Made by a program: the position numbers and the translations under genes
The notes under the pieces: model-generated
The model's database searches: none
The model's input: only the letters and a program-made list of their open reading frames with translations
What the model was told of the DNA's origin: nothing
IMG/VR virus record: IMGVR_UViG_3300025011_000019
Span: 62,001 to 126,000 of that record
Length of the DNA stretch: 64,000 nt
Strand: one strand, 5' to 3'
DNA from: a virus
Shown here: positions 15,876 through 24,225 of the stretch, in pieces
Layout of the letters: each line of letters starts with the position of its first letter
Numbering within the stretch: the stretch's first letter is position 1

Positions 15876-16226
15876 ATGTCTCAATGTCTAAGATGTGGTC
15901 ACTGTTGTAAAGGTTATTTATGTTTTGTACCAAAATATGAAACAAGCGACTTATCTCCTGATTTTTTGGAAACTGTAAATGAAGATAATTTAGATGATTA
16001 TATAAATGAAAATATTGAAGAACAAGGATCTGTTTGTAAATGGTTAACCGTAGATGGGCAAGGAATGCATTCTTGTTCTGCTTATGAGAGAAGGTCTAGC
16101 ATGTGTAGAGACCATAATTCTTTGATTGGAATATGTCGAGTTGGACAATCATATTGGAAAGATAGAAAAGATATTCCTGAAGAAATTAAGAGTATATTAC
16201 AGGAGGTCAGTAATGGAATTAGATAA
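15876..16226 (+). CDS. YkgJ-type cysteine cluster protein
   Basis: The ATG at 15876 follows GAAAGGAAATGATAAA; the longer frame back to 15795 overlaps the previous gene and is discarded. The protein begins MSQCLRCGHCCKGYLCF, the CxxCGxCC signature of the YkgJ (UPF0153) family, and carries further cysteines later (VCKWL ... CSAYERRSSMCRDH), which together should hold a metal or iron-sulfur cluster. YkgJ proteins are thought to bind a metal cluster; a substrate is not known. It overlaps the next gene by 14 bases. Confidence 0.8.
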   Translation: MSQCLRCGHCCKGYLCFVPKYETSDLSPDFLETVNEDNLDDYINENIEEQGSVCKWLTVDGQGMHSCSAYERRSSMCRDHNSLIGICRVGQSYWKDRKDIPEEIKSILQEVSNGIR

Positions 16227-16392
16227 ATTACTTGAAGAAATTGAGTATTTAAAAGAAGCAGAGGAATTATTGAATAAAATTTATACAAGTATTGGAGTTT
16301 ATAATTTGAAAATATTGGATGGTAAATTTGATTATCCTAAACCATTATCGACTATGATTAGAAATCATTTTAAGTTTGATGATAGTGAATAG
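16213..16392 (+). CDS. Hypothetical protein, 59 aa
   Basis: Starts inside the end of the YkgJ gene behind AGGAGGTCAGTA, so translation is coupled. Acidic, helical start (MELDKLLEEIEYLKEAEELL). No family recognised. Confidence 0.65.
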   Translation: MELDKLLEEIEYLKEAEELLNKIYTSIGVYNLKILDGKFDYPKPLSTMIRNHFKFDDSE

Positions 16393-16426
16393 AATAACTT
16401 ATTTTATAAGGAGGATAAAGGATATT

Positions 16427-16633
16427 ATGTGGTTTCTAAAAGAAATTACTACTCCACAATTTACGCTTCTTGATATTATAGTTTGGTTGTATGCTTGGGG
16501 AATCACAAGCAATGTTTATAAAACTTTAATAGCTGGGTTAATATGGATGACAATTGAATTTATTATTAAGTATAAAATTAGAAATAAGGAAATTAAACTA
16601 AAACAACAGGAAAAATTAAAGCAGTTGGATTAA
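16427..16633 (+). CDS. Small membrane protein, 68 aa
   Basis: One or two hydrophobic helices (LLDIIVWLYAWG and LIAGLIWMTIEFII) followed by a strongly charged C-terminal helix (RNKEIKLKQQEKLKQ), a layout common in phage inner-membrane microproteins. AAGGAGGATAAAGG precedes the ATG. Function unknown. Confidence 0.65.
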   Translation: MWFLKEITTPQFTLLDIIVWLYAWGITSNVYKTLIAGLIWMTIEFIIKYKIRNKEIKLKQQEKLKQLD

Positions 16634-16657
16634 CAGTCTTAGAAAGGAGACAAAATC

Positions 16658-16834
16658 ATGGAAGAAGAATTATTAAAATCTACAATTGGTTTGGAAATTT
16701 CTAATGTTGAAATCTACAAAGATCATTGGGATACAAATATTATAAGAGTTGAATATACATTCACAAATGGTCAAAAATTAGCTATTACGGCTAGTGGCAC
16801 CGAAGCACAGTGGTTAGATATTTGTGATAGATAA
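16658..16834 (+). CDS. Hypothetical protein, 58 aa
   Basis: Small beta-rich protein (IIRVEYTFTNGQKLAITASG) with a strong GAAAGGAG ribosome site. No family recognised. Member of the compact series 15572-17909. Confidence 0.6.
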   Translation: MEEELLKSTIGLEISNVEIYKDHWDTNIIRVEYTFTNGQKLAITASGTEAQWLDICDR

Positions 16835-16855
16835 ATTAGAAAGGTGGTTTATTGA

Positions 16856-17023
16856 ATGACTGAAAATGAATATCTTCAAGAAATTAACATCATCTATATT
16901 CAATTCAAAAACAGCAATCATTCAGAGATGGATCATGAAATTTTAGCTACTAAATTAATGTGGTTAACTATGGATTATAAAGAGGGAACAAACAGCAATA
17001 TGTGGAAGGATGATAAGTTTTGA
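16856..17023 (+). CDS. Hypothetical protein, 55 aa
   Basis: Helical microprotein (NEYLQEINIIYIQFKNSNHS). Its stop overlaps the TTG start of the next gene (TTTTGA), indicating coupled translation. Unknown function. Confidence 0.55.
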   Translation: MTENEYLQEINIIYIQFKNSNHSEMDHEILATKLMWLTMDYKEGTNSNMWKDDKF

Positions 17024-17301
17024 AATCTAAACAAGAAGTAGAAAACTTTCTAAATAATACCAAGAAAAAGTTTGATCATTTTTATGGTGAAGATGTCGCT
17101 AAAATCATAGACAACAAATTTGAAATACATATGATTGTAAAAACTAAACACAATCTAGATATACCATCAAGAGAAGATAATGAACACAGATATTATTTTA
17201 TTAGAGACATTTTAGATAAGTCAGATCAAATATTTATTAATGTTAATCATGAAGGATTATTAGAAACTTGGTTTGTGTTTAATGGTTTGGGTGAAGAATA
17301 A
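17020..17301 (+). CDS. Hypothetical protein, 93 aa, TTG start
   Basis: Starts at a TTG that overlaps the previous stop by 4 bases, with GGAAGGATGA upstream. Charged, soluble protein containing RYYFIRDILDKSDQIFIN. No known family. Confidence 0.55.
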   Translation: MKSKQEVENFLNNTKKKFDHFYGEDVAKIIDNKFEIHMIVKTKHNLDIPSREDNEHRYYFIRDILDKSDQIFINVNHEGLLETWFVFNGLGEE

Positions 17302-17324
17302 AAGATGGATGGAGGGGATAAAAA

Positions 17325-17573
17325 ATGTATACACCGGAATGGATAGGTAAAAAAGTTAAATTTAAAGTATTATGGGATGAAGATGATTTATTATTTATAC
17401 CCTATATTAATAAGGATGAGATATATGAAGGAATAATAATTAAGGAAAAGTATGGCTGTAAAAATTGCATAGAGTATATAAGAAAAACTCCTAATGGAAA
17501 TATTATTGATTATGCAGATTTAGCAGAAATTGAGTTTATGGAATACTATAAATTTTTATATGAATATAATTAA
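17325..17573 (+). CDS. Hypothetical protein, 82 aa
   Basis: Begins MYTPEWIGKKVKFKVLWDED, a beta-barrel-like start, with two cysteines (GCKNC) in the middle. Ribosome site GGAGGGG. Unknown family. Confidence 0.6.
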   Translation: MYTPEWIGKKVKFKVLWDEDDLLFIPYINKDEIYEGIIIKEKYGCKNCIEYIRKTPNGNIIDYADLAEIEFMEYYKFLYEYN

Positions 17574-17597
17574 CAAATTGAAAGGAGGAATTTTGAG

Positions 17598-17909
17598 ATG
17601 AGTTATGATATTAATTTGGTTAACTGTGATGAAAAAGAAATATATGACGATAATTATACTTATAATGTTGCTAGTATGTTTAGAGACGCAATTGGTGGTG
17701 ATGGTTTATATGAATTATATGGCAAATCAGCGAAAGATTGCTTACCATTACTTAAAAATTCAATTAATAAAATGAAGAATAATCCAAAACATTATGAAGA
17801 TATGAATCCTGAAAATGGATGGGGAGATTACAAAGGGGCATTAAAAGTTTTAGAGAGATTATATTCTGCATGTGTTGAAAATCTAGATAGTAAAGTTATT
17901 ATTTCTTAA
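17598..17909 (+). CDS. MSYDI-type hypothetical phage protein, 103 aa
   Basis: The protein begins MSYDINLVNCDEKEI and has NGWGDYKGALKVLERL at the C-terminal side. Both features recur in a widespread phage and bacterial family in which an MSYDI start is followed by N-W-G-Y-AL-L-L. The function of that family is not known to me. AAAGGAGGAATTTT precedes the ATG. Confidence 0.65.
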   Translation: MSYDINLVNCDEKEIYDDNYTYNVASMFRDAIGGDGLYELYGKSAKDCLPLLKNSINKMKNNPKHYEDMNPENGWGDYKGALKVLERLYSACVENLDSKVIIS

Positions 17910-18003
17910 ATTTCAAGATTTCCAATTTTCAAAAATCAAGCTATAAGCCACTTTCAGCGTACACTAAATCCATTAAAAATTGCATTTTAATTGTTTTGTG
18001 TAA

Positions 18004-18032
18004 TTGACTTTATATTGTATTTGTGTTATTAT
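18004..18032 (+). promoter_or_regulatory. Sigma-A type promoter before the gene at 18069
   Basis: TTGACT, a 17-base spacer and TATTAT. It lies in the 159-base gap between genes and is well placed to drive the unit 18069-19311. Confidence 0.7.
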
Positions 18033-18068
18033 AAATACAGAAATAAATTTATCAGGAGGTACATAAAA

Positions 18069-18305
18069 ATGTCAACTGCAAGAGAAAATCACATTGCAAG
18101 TATCAACTCCTTACTTGTAAAATACAATGCAACAAAGGACAGATATGGTACATATCGAATTGGAGATTATAAATTTGACACTAGGGCTGTAAACTTAAAA
18201 ATCCATCATGGTAAAATTAAAATCAAATCAACTCCTATGATGAAAGTTACATTAGAATCTCTAGAAAGATCATTGAAAATTTATGCAATGAAGGAGGATA
18301 ATTAA
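18069..18305 (+). CDS. Hypothetical protein, 78 aa
   Basis: Starts at the ATG behind CAGGAGGTACAT. Basic N-terminal helix (ENHIASINSLLVKYNAT) followed by short strands rich in lysine (LKIHHGKIKIKS). Nucleic-acid contact is possible from the charge, not shown. It ends one base before the next gene starts. Confidence 0.6.
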   Translation: MSTARENHIASINSLLVKYNATKDRYGTYRIGDYKFDTRAVNLKIHHGKIKIKSTPMMKVTLESLERSLKIYAMKEDN

Positions 18306-18306
18306 A

Positions 18307-19188
18307 ATGAAAAAAAGATTAATAAAGAAATACAACAAATCAAGACTAGAAAATATCTTAACTCAAGTTTCAGATAAATTTACTATAACCAAGAAAACAT
18401 TTGGTGACGGATATTTTATATTTTCATTTGGTCAAAATACAGTGTGTCATTTTACATTAAAAGAAACTCCATTATGGAAATATGGAATATGGTTAACTAA
18501 AAAAGGATATCAAATTTTTGGTGAACATGAATGGCTTATTGATAAATTTAAACCAAGTGCAACATATTTAAGTTTTGAAAATGAGATTGATTTATTTCTA
18601 GAGAAAGTAAAAGTAATTAACGAAAATTCCAAATTGTGCTTCGTTGACTCATATACTGATGATAATGCTTTAGTTGCTTATGAAAAAGTAGATTGGGGTG
18701 ATGGAGAATTTTATTATCAGGGTTATCAATGTATTAGAGAATTTAACGAAGAAACTGAACTTTATAACCAATTTAGAAGAGATGAATCTATAACCCAAGA
18801 AGATTATGTAGAAAGGCAATGGAATGAATTTATTGAAATGAGAAGACAAACTGAAGAGAACCACGAATTTGACAGATTATTTGCTTTTAATTTCTTTAAA
18901 GAATTGCCAAATATGTTTTCACAAATAAAAATGGTAGGGATACGCGATGAGAATAAGGATGGATGTTGGAGTAGTCCACGATACAATATTAAGGTATTGG
19001 TAGACCAAAATATTTCACCAGAGGAGTTAGATAAGCAATATGAAGAATTGGATAATTTAGTGCATAGCAAAAATTATTCGGAAGAAAGGAAATCGCATGA
19101 ACATCAATTTTCATTAATTGGTTGTTATGATCATGTTAAGGATATTAGAGATTGTAATTATAAATATTATAAAGAGAAGGTGGTATAA
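18307..19188 (+). CDS. Large hypothetical protein, 293 aa
   Basis: Soluble protein of unknown family. The first 110 residues look alpha/beta (FTITKKTFGDGYFIFSFGQN ... HFTLKETPLWKYGIWL). The middle is acidic, and the C-terminal third has CWSSPRYNIKVLVDQN and a charged helix. It is the largest unknown in the first 25 kb. Ribosome site AAGGAGG lies in the preceding gene, two bases upstream of its stop, so the two are coupled. Confidence 0.7.
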   Translation: MKKRLIKKYNKSRLENILTQVSDKFTITKKTFGDGYFIFSFGQNTVCHFTLKETPLWKYGIWLTKKGYQIFGEHEWLIDKFKPSATYLSFENEIDLFLEKVKVINENSKLCFVDSYTDDNALVAYEKVDWGDGEFYYQGYQCIREFNEETELYNQFRRDESITQEDYVERQWNEFIEMRRQTEENHEFDRLFAFNFFKELPNMFSQIKMVGIRDENKDGCWSSPRYNIKVLVDQNISPEELDKQYEELDNLVHSKNYSEERKSHEHQFSLIGCYDHVKDIRDCNYKYYKEKVV

Positions 19189-19311
19189 ATGATTGTAATT
19201 GCGTGGACACTTGTTATTATTTTATATATCATGGTAATATATCTATGGTGTAAAATGGTTAAAGAAACTTTTAAAATTACAAAAGAAAAATTATTTAAGC
19301 ACAAACTTTAA
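19189..19311 (+). CDS. Single-span membrane microprotein, 40 aa
   Basis: A 22-residue hydrophobic helix (WTLVIILYIMVIYLW) followed by a short basic tail (KETFKITKEKLFKHK). It begins at the base after the previous stop, behind AGAGAAGGTGG. Likely a membrane-anchored phage microprotein; role unknown. Confidence 0.6.
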   Translation: MIVIAWTLVIILYIMVIYLWCKMVKETFKITKEKLFKHKL

Positions 19312-19358
19312 ATTTGCCAATTTATTATTAATCTATAGAAAGGAGGTGATTCATATAA

Positions 19359-19586
19359 ATGAGGATGAGAGGATACACTTTAAAAGAAATGTCACAGATA
19401 CTAACACAGCATGGATGGAAACCATCTCATAGGAAAAGTTCCCACATAACTTTCCAAAATGAAAATACTGATAACCATATTACATTACCGGATCATGGTA
19501 AATCAAAAGAAATTTGCAGGCCACTGGCAAAGAAGATACTCAAGCAAGCAGGATTATTAGAATTTGCTTATGGTTGTGAATGTTAA
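19359..19586 (+). CDS. hicA: HicA-like mRNA interferase (toxin), no HicB nearby
   Basis: The 75-residue protein matches the HicA double-stranded-RNA-binding-like fold: KEMSQILTQHGWKPSHRKSSHITF near the start in two pieces, then ITLPDHGKSKEICRPLAKKILKQAG. The catalytic-type His is H29 in KSSHIT. HicA cleaves mRNA and is normally neutralised by HicB encoded next to it. Here the next genes are a 39-residue membrane peptide and a tyrosine recombinase, and I see no HicB. It may be an orphan, a host-takeover nuclease, or controlled from elsewhere. Strong AAAGGAGGTG ribosome site. Confidence 0.8.
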   Translation: MRMRGYTLKEMSQILTQHGWKPSHRKSSHITFQNENTDNHITLPDHGKSKEICRPLAKKILKQAGLLEFAYGCEC

Positions 19587-19677
19587 TACATATTATAAAA
19601 ATAAAATTTTTAAACCATGCATTATCTCTTTAAATTGTAATATATTAAATCATAAATAAATTTAAGGAGTGATAATA

Positions 19678-19797
19678 ATGAAAAATAAACTCTTAATTGC
19701 TCTTCTAATCCTCTTATTAGTCGCGGTGTATGTTAATGTCAATGATGATAGTAAAGAAGCTTACAGGTCAAATTCTGGGCTTACAGTGAAGATTTAA
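19678..19797 (+). CDS. Membrane or secreted peptide, 39 aa
   Basis: MKNKLLIALLILLLVAVYV is a signal-anchor-like helix followed by a short polar tail (DDSKEAYRSNSGLTVKI). AAGGAGTG precedes the ATG. It sits between the HicA-like gene and the recombinase. Function unknown; it is too short for a secreted enzyme. Confidence 0.55.
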   Translation: MKNKLLIALLILLLVAVYVNVNDDSKEAYRSNSGLTVKI

Positions 19798-19812
19798 AGG
19801 AGGTTATAAAAA

Positions 19813-20373
19813 GTGGAAACAGTAGAACCAATCCGAGATAAGAAGAAGATCGAAGAGATGAAAATCTATTTAAAATCTCAAAGTCTTAGAGATTGGGCGT
19901 TATTTGTATTAGGAATTAATTCTGGATTAAGAATATCTGACTTACTTAAATTTAACGTTTCGGACGTAGTAGACGAAAAAGGTAAGGTTAGAGATAGGTT
20001 GATTGTAAAAGAAAAGAAGACATCTAAAACAAAAAGTTTTCCTTTGTCTGCAAACGCATTACAAGCATTGACGGAATATATTACATTTAGTAAACCAGAA
20101 ACAGTTCTATTTTCCTCTAGAAAAGGAAACGAACCGATTACTAGACAACACGCATATCGCATCATTAATAAAGCAGCACGATCTTGTGGTGTAAAGGAAA
20201 ATATTGGGAGTCACAGCCTTAGAAAAAGCATGGGTTATCATGCGTATATTGCAGGGGTAGATATTGTTATAATTCAGTCCATTTTAAATCATTCTTCTCC
20301 AAAGGAAACGTTGCGATATATCGGTATTACTCAAGATGAATTAGACGATGTATACATGGAACTTAACTTATAA
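19813..20373 (+). CDS. Short tyrosine recombinase (integrase family)
   Basis: The 186-residue protein consists of the catalytic domain only. The family residues are all present: R40 in GLRISDLL, a lysine in the KTSKTK loop, H134-x-x-R137 (SHSLRKS), H160 (ILNHSSPK) and Y169 (LRYIGIT). It would cut and rejoin DNA at a specific site. There is no N-terminal core-binding domain, as in short Bacillus recombinases such as YoeC, so it may act in resolution or inversion rather than classical integration. A GTG start behind AAGGAGGTT is used. No attachment site was recognised nearby. Confidence 0.85.
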   Translation: METVEPIRDKKKIEEMKIYLKSQSLRDWALFVLGINSGLRISDLLKFNVSDVVDEKGKVRDRLIVKEKKTSKTKSFPLSANALQALTEYITFSKPETVLFSSRKGNEPITRQHAYRIINKAARSCGVKENIGSHSLRKSMGYHAYIAGVDIVIIQSILNHSSPKETLRYIGITQDELDDVYMELNL

Positions 20374-20433
20374 TTACCATTATCAAAATCAATTATATTA
20401 AATAAAACTAAAAAACGAAAGAAGGTAATAAAC

Positions 20434-20799
20434 ATGGGATATCAAGAATCATATATCAAAACAAATTCAACTAAAAACTTCATCAAACTAGTCAATACAA
20501 TTAAAATCAATGGTAAAGATTCATTCAATATGCACATTCCAGTAGAAATTATTACTCTATTGAAACCAATTGACACTGACTATGGAAAATTCAAGAAAGG
20601 TGAGAAATTCATATTTGTAATTGGTGAAAGACATGGGCAAAGAAATTCAAATAACTTCTTTGAGTATTGTGATAATGTTCCTGAAGAATTATTTAATAAT
20701 CTAGAAATTTACTTTACTGAAAGTTTTCCTTCTGAAGATATTTTTAAGAATAATGAAATAACTAAATTAGCATTACATGAACCATTTCCTTGGGAATAA
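20434..20799 (+). CDS. Hypothetical protein, 121 aa
   Basis: Soluble protein with a beta-rich centre (DSFNMHIPVEIITLL ... FKKGEKFIFVIGERHG) and an aromatic C-terminus (LALHEPFPWE). CGAAAGAAGG is the ribosome site. No family recognised. Confidence 0.65.
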   Translation: MGYQESYIKTNSTKNFIKLVNTIKINGKDSFNMHIPVEIITLLKPIDTDYGKFKKGEKFIFVIGERHGQRNSNNFFEYCDNVPEELFNNLEIYFTESFPSEDIFKNNEITKLALHEPFPWE

Positions 20800-20823
20800 A
20801 ATAAATAAAAGGAGGGAACTAAC

Positions 20824-20892
20824 ATGAAACAATTAACAAACCGTGAAAAGATCATCAAGATATTACTCGAATGGAAGGAAGATGATAAATAA
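20824..20892 (+). CDS. 22-residue micro-ORF with a strong ribosome site
   Basis: An AGGAGGGA ribosome site precedes MKQLTNREKIIKILLEWKED, and the stop touches the next ATG (TAAATG). It may be a real micropeptide or a leader that couples translation to the next gene. Only the signals support it. Confidence 0.4.
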   Translation: MKQLTNREKIIKILLEWKEDDK

Positions 20893-21255
20893 ATGTATCT
20901 ATTATACTTCATACCAAAACGTGTAATCCAAGAATACCAACAACATATTCATAATGCTAAATCACTAACCACTCCAATTATTAAACGTAAAATTAGTGCT
21001 ATGATTCATGCTACAAAATATTGTAGAGTTAATCTAGGAAACAATAAATATCAACATCGTTTTGGTCATTGTAAAATGATTGTAGAGGAAAATAATTTAA
21101 CTGTATCAAAAGTTGAATATATTATCGTTGGTAGTGTTAATCAAGGTGATGGCAAGTTTTATGATAGAATATGCAAGAAATATTATGGATTGAACGATAA
21201 ACATACTGAATTTGCTGAAACTTGTAAAAATAAAATTATTGAAGGAGTGTGTTGA
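20893..21255 (+). CDS. Hypothetical protein, 120 aa
   Basis: Begins at the base after the micro-ORF stop. Basic first half (FIPKRVIQEYQQHIHNAKS ... IIKRKISAMIHATKYCRVN) and a C-terminal Cys-containing helix. No known family; a nucleic-acid role is possible from charge only. Confidence 0.6.
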   Translation: MYLLYFIPKRVIQEYQQHIHNAKSLTTPIIKRKISAMIHATKYCRVNLGNNKYQHRFGHCKMIVEENNLTVSKVEYIIVGSVNQGDGKFYDRICKKYYGLNDKHTEFAETCKNKIIEGVC

Positions 21256-21256
21256 C

Positions 21257-21676
21257 ATGTTAGCAAAACCTGAACATGGATGGGTCAATGTACAGTTAGA
21301 AGGATTCTCAGAAAGAGCAAGTTATATGACTGATATTCCAAATGATTGTTTAGATGCTTTTATCTATGCTTTACAAAATAATTCGCCTACTGTAATTTTC
21401 TTTGATGCGGAAGGTTGAGATTTTCATTTAGTTGCATCATGGTATCAAAGTTACGTAATTCTAGACAAAGATGATGTAAAAGTATTTGAAATTAAAAAAT
21501 ATTTATTTGAACTTGCAAAAGAATTATATGAAGACATCAACAACAATCTTAATGATTGGTTAAATTGGGACTATGCAGATGATGAAGAGGAGTTAAAAGA
21601 ATATAGAGAAAAACTTATTATGAAATTAAATACATTGGGAGTCGAACTTGCAAAAAGAGAAAAGTGTAGTCCATGA
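21257..21676 (+). pseudogene. 139-codon gene interrupted by an in-frame TGA
   Basis: GAAGGAGTGTGTTGAC precedes an ATG. The frame runs 53 codons to IFFDAEG, meets TGA at 21416-21418, then stays open for 85 codons (DFHLVASWYQSYVILDKDD ... LGVELAKREKCSP) to a second TGA. The second part has no ribosome site or good start of its own and reads as normal protein, so this was one gene. Readthrough of the TGA would give 139 residues; otherwise it is a nonsense mutant. Family unknown. Confidence 0.65.
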
Positions 21677-21728
21677 AAATGTTGAATTCATGTGGTGAAA
21701 ATAAATATAATTTGAGGAGGATTTAATT

Positions 21729-22304
21729 ATGAAAAAGATGCCATCTTTGTTTGTACGAACTTTTAACGGCCATGCTATTGCTAATATTACTTCTGAAATT
21801 ACAATTGGGTGTGAGTGGGTGCTTGAAGGAGAAGGATTTGCTACTAGGAAATATGATGGAACATGTTGTTTGATTCAAGATGGTTCTATTTATAAGAGAT
21901 TTGATTTTAAACTAGGTAGAAAGTTACCTAATAACGCAATTCCATGTCAAGATGAAGCAGATCCTATTACTGGACATTTTCCTCATTGGGTTTTGTGTGA
22001 TTCTAACAATCCTAATGACAAATGGCATATAAAAGCATTTGAAAATAGTAATTGTTTGGCAGATGGAACTTATGAATTATGCGGAGTTCATTTTCAGAAA
22101 AATATTGATACTATGGTCATAGATGGCGATATTTTGATTAAACATGGTGAAACCATTCTAGATGTTGAAAGATCATTCGAAGGCATTAAAGAATATCTTA
22201 GTGAGAATATGATTGAGGGTATTGTTTTTCATAGAGATAATGGTGATATGTGTAAAATAAAGCGTTCTGATTTTGGTTTTGATTGGGGAAATAAAAAGAG
22301 ATAA
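21729..22304 (+). CDS. Rnl1-like RNA ligase adenylation-domain protein (DUF5565 type)
   Basis: The 191-residue protein carries the nucleotidyltransferase motif KYDGT (in ATRKYDGTCCLI; lysine 41 would be adenylated), an IYKRFDFK stretch, the family signature ITGHFPHWV and a C-terminal EGIVFHRDNGDMCKIKRSDF that supplies motifs IV and V. This is the layout of the short RNA ligase 1-like proteins in phages, which consist of the adenylation domain only. It would seal RNA ends, plausibly after host nuclease cleavage of tRNA or mRNA. Good AGGAGGATTTAATT ribosome site. The RNA partner is inferred from the family. Confidence 0.8.
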   Translation: MKKMPSLFVRTFNGHAIANITSEITIGCEWVLEGEGFATRKYDGTCCLIQDGSIYKRFDFKLGRKLPNNAIPCQDEADPITGHFPHWVLCDSNNPNDKWHIKAFENSNCLADGTYELCGVHFQKNIDTMVIDGDILIKHGETILDVERSFEGIKEYLSENMIEGIVFHRDNGDMCKIKRSDFGFDWGNKKR

Positions 22305-22342
22305 AACTTAATTTACTTCATACATAAAGGAGGAATAATTTT

Positions 22343-22576
22343 ATGACATCAGAAGGTTTTATTGTAGGAATTGACTGCAAAATAAAAGAATTATCAGAAA
22401 GAATTGAAGAGATTTTACTTATATGTGAAAAAAGATTGAAAGATTTGGGATGCAAAGATAAAGAAGATTTAATTTTCCCTTCTAATATTTATTATAGAAA
22501 TGATGAATTATATGTTACTTGTGATATTTGGGTTAAAAAATATTGGGACGAACTAAATTATATGGAGGATGTTTAA
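22343..22576 (+). CDS. Hypothetical protein, 77 aa
   Basis: Helical, charged protein (KIKELSERIEEILLICEKRL) with a short beta-like end (DELYVTCDIWVKKYW). AAAGGAGGAATAAT is the ribosome site. A 14-codon ORF that overlaps both neighbours fills the gap to the next gene. Function unknown. Confidence 0.6.
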   Translation: MTSEGFIVGIDCKIKELSERIEEILLICEKRLKDLGCKDKEDLIFPSNIYYRNDELYVTCDIWVKKYWDELNYMEDV

Positions 22577-22620
22577 ATGTTAAGTGAGCATGATATAATA
22601 ATTAAGAAAGGATTTACATA

Positions 22621-23199
22621 ATGCAAACTCAAACACAACTAAAACCGCAAACTGAAAATATAAAACTAATTCAACCTAAAGTATTTAATTTTCGTAAACA
22701 CTGGTCTAAGAAAGTAAAACCATATTTATTTCATAAAGATGTTCAATATGCTTTAGATTATGGCATGAATTTAATGATGGAATTATGGAGATACGAAAAT
22801 AAAATCACTAATGAAAAATTAGAATCAATGAATGAATATATGAAAGATTGGTACTCATGGATTCCAGGTAGTCCTCCATACCATAAAACATCTTCTGATT
22901 ATTGGTGTTATCATCGAAAACCATTGAAACATTCAGTAGGTTGGTATCAATGTAGACACTGTTGCCATTGGATTTGTTACTTTTGTATTGAATTAGGAAT
23001 GAAAATATATCCTAAACTCGATTGGTATATTGTGTCTGGCAGAAGACATTCTGTAGCAGTTGGATTTAAATATGGTCAACCTTATATGATTTTTGATATA
23101 CTTAATTTTGAGGATATGTCAGCAGAGAATATATTAGATTTTGCTGATAAGAAAATGACTAAGAAGGTTTATGAGAAGAAATGGAAGAATAAAAGGTAG
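22621..23199 (+). CDS. Cys/Trp-rich hypothetical protein, 192 aa
   Basis: A distinctive protein: Trp and Tyr are frequent (KDWYSWIPGSPPYH ... DYWCYHRKPLKHSVGWYQCR), and CRHCCHWICYFC forms a dense Cys/His cluster around residues 118-130 that should bind metal. The C-terminal part (GRRHSVAVGFKYGQPYMIFD) is beta-rich. I do not recognise a family. AAGAAAGGATTTACATA precedes the ATG. Confidence 0.7.
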   Translation: MQTQTQLKPQTENIKLIQPKVFNFRKHWSKKVKPYLFHKDVQYALDYGMNLMMELWRYENKITNEKLESMNEYMKDWYSWIPGSPPYHKTSSDYWCYHRKPLKHSVGWYQCRHCCHWICYFCIELGMKIYPKLDWYIVSGRRHSVAVGFKYGQPYMIFDILNFEDMSAENILDFADKKMTKKVYEKKWKNKR

Positions 23200-23234
23200 G
23201 TATTATATAATTTACTGGAAAGGAGAGAAAAATA

Positions 23235-23408
23235 ATGCAATTAATATCTAAAACAGAAAATAATGAGAAAACAATTAAATTCACAGTAGATGAATATGAA
23301 CATTTATTAAAAATCTTAGACATTTGTACTCCACCAGAACATCGTAATTATTTATATGAGATAATGTTAAAGATGCATAATGATTTATATAATATGGATT
23401 TGACTTAA
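23235..23408 (+). CDS. Hypothetical protein, 57 aa
   Basis: Short helical protein (DEYEHLLKILDICTPPEHRN) behind GGAAAGGAGAG. No family recognised. Confidence 0.6.
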   Translation: MQLISKTENNEKTIKFTVDEYEHLLKILDICTPPEHRNYLYEIMLKMHNDLYNMDLT

Positions 23409-23441
23409 AAGCAAGATTCGTGGTAGAAGGAGAAGATTAAA

Positions 23442-23618
23442 ATGAAAATTGATGATGTAAAAATCAATCAAACATTAACCAAATATAATGAATTAAAAGG
23501 TGTAGATGTTCATATTGACCGCTATGATAGTGATAGCATCAAAAGACAAAAAGATATGATGTGTGGTAAACTATGGGGATATGAGGAAGCTCTTAAACAA
23601 TTAGGAATTATTGAATAA
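23442..23618 (+). CDS. Hypothetical protein, 58 aa
   Basis: Begins MKIDDVKINQTLTKYNELK and ends in a helix WGYEEALKQLGIIE. GTAGAAGGAGAAG gives a ribosome site. Unknown function. Confidence 0.6.
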   Translation: MKIDDVKINQTLTKYNELKGVDVHIDRYDSDSIKRQKDMMCGKLWGYEEALKQLGIIE

Positions 23619-23638
23619 AATAAAAGGAGATTAAATAA

Positions 23639-23827
23639 ATGAAAATTACAACCACCCTAGAAGTTTCCAAACAAGAGAAGAACATAATCTATAACGCATT
23701 AGAAGCATACATTAAATATCTCACTGAAGTGTTACCAGACAGTCCAGAAGGTAGCTGTAAGGCGTTAATTAGTGAAACCTTAACTCAGACCAATAGATTA
23801 ATATCTGAGATGGAATTAAGCATGTAA
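23639..23827 (+). CDS. Hypothetical helical protein, 62 aa
   Basis: Reads as two helices (QEKNIIYNALEAYIKYLTEV and LISETLTQTNRLISEMEL) with a short turn SPEGSC between, consistent with a helical-hairpin microprotein. AAAAGGAGA ribosome site. Unknown. Confidence 0.6.
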   Translation: MKITTTLEVSKQEKNIIYNALEAYIKYLTEVLPDSPEGSCKALISETLTQTNRLISEMELSM

Positions 23828-23851
23828 TAAGCAGAAAGAAGGAATTATTAA

Positions 23852-24118
23852 ATGGAAAACATTATGAAGATATTTGACGCTCAAGACAAAGAAGAAATGA
23901 AAAATGCTTTTATTGAAATTATCAAGGAACATTTTAAAACAGAATTAGAGGATATGGGAGTATATCTATTTGATCCTAATGAAATTGAAGAAAAGATTAA
24001 TGATGCATTTTCAGAAGTTATTAAGGAAATTAAGGCAGAATTTAAAGAAAAGTTAAGAGAACAAATGGCTGTATTTTATGATAAGAAGGTAAGTAAGATA
24101 ATGAGTGGGATTAAGTAA
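23852..24118 (+). CDS. Hypothetical helical protein, 88 aa
   Basis: Almost wholly helical and highly charged (EEKINDAFSEVIKEIKAEFK); a coiled-coil oligomer is likely. GAAAGAAGGAATTATTA precedes the ATG. No family assigned; an unrelated but similar helical protein lies at 57291. Confidence 0.65.
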   Translation: MENIMKIFDAQDKEEMKNAFIEIIKEHFKTELEDMGVYLFDPNEIEEKINDAFSEVIKEIKAEFKEKLREQMAVFYDKKVSKIMSGIK

Positions 24119-24225
24119 GGAAGAAAAGTTGTTTATTAGAAGAATGTGAAAGAGTCGTTGGAATAATGGTTGGTCAAGGGCATTAAAATCCCACGTTCAT
24201 AGTATTTAAGAAAGGAATTATCTTT

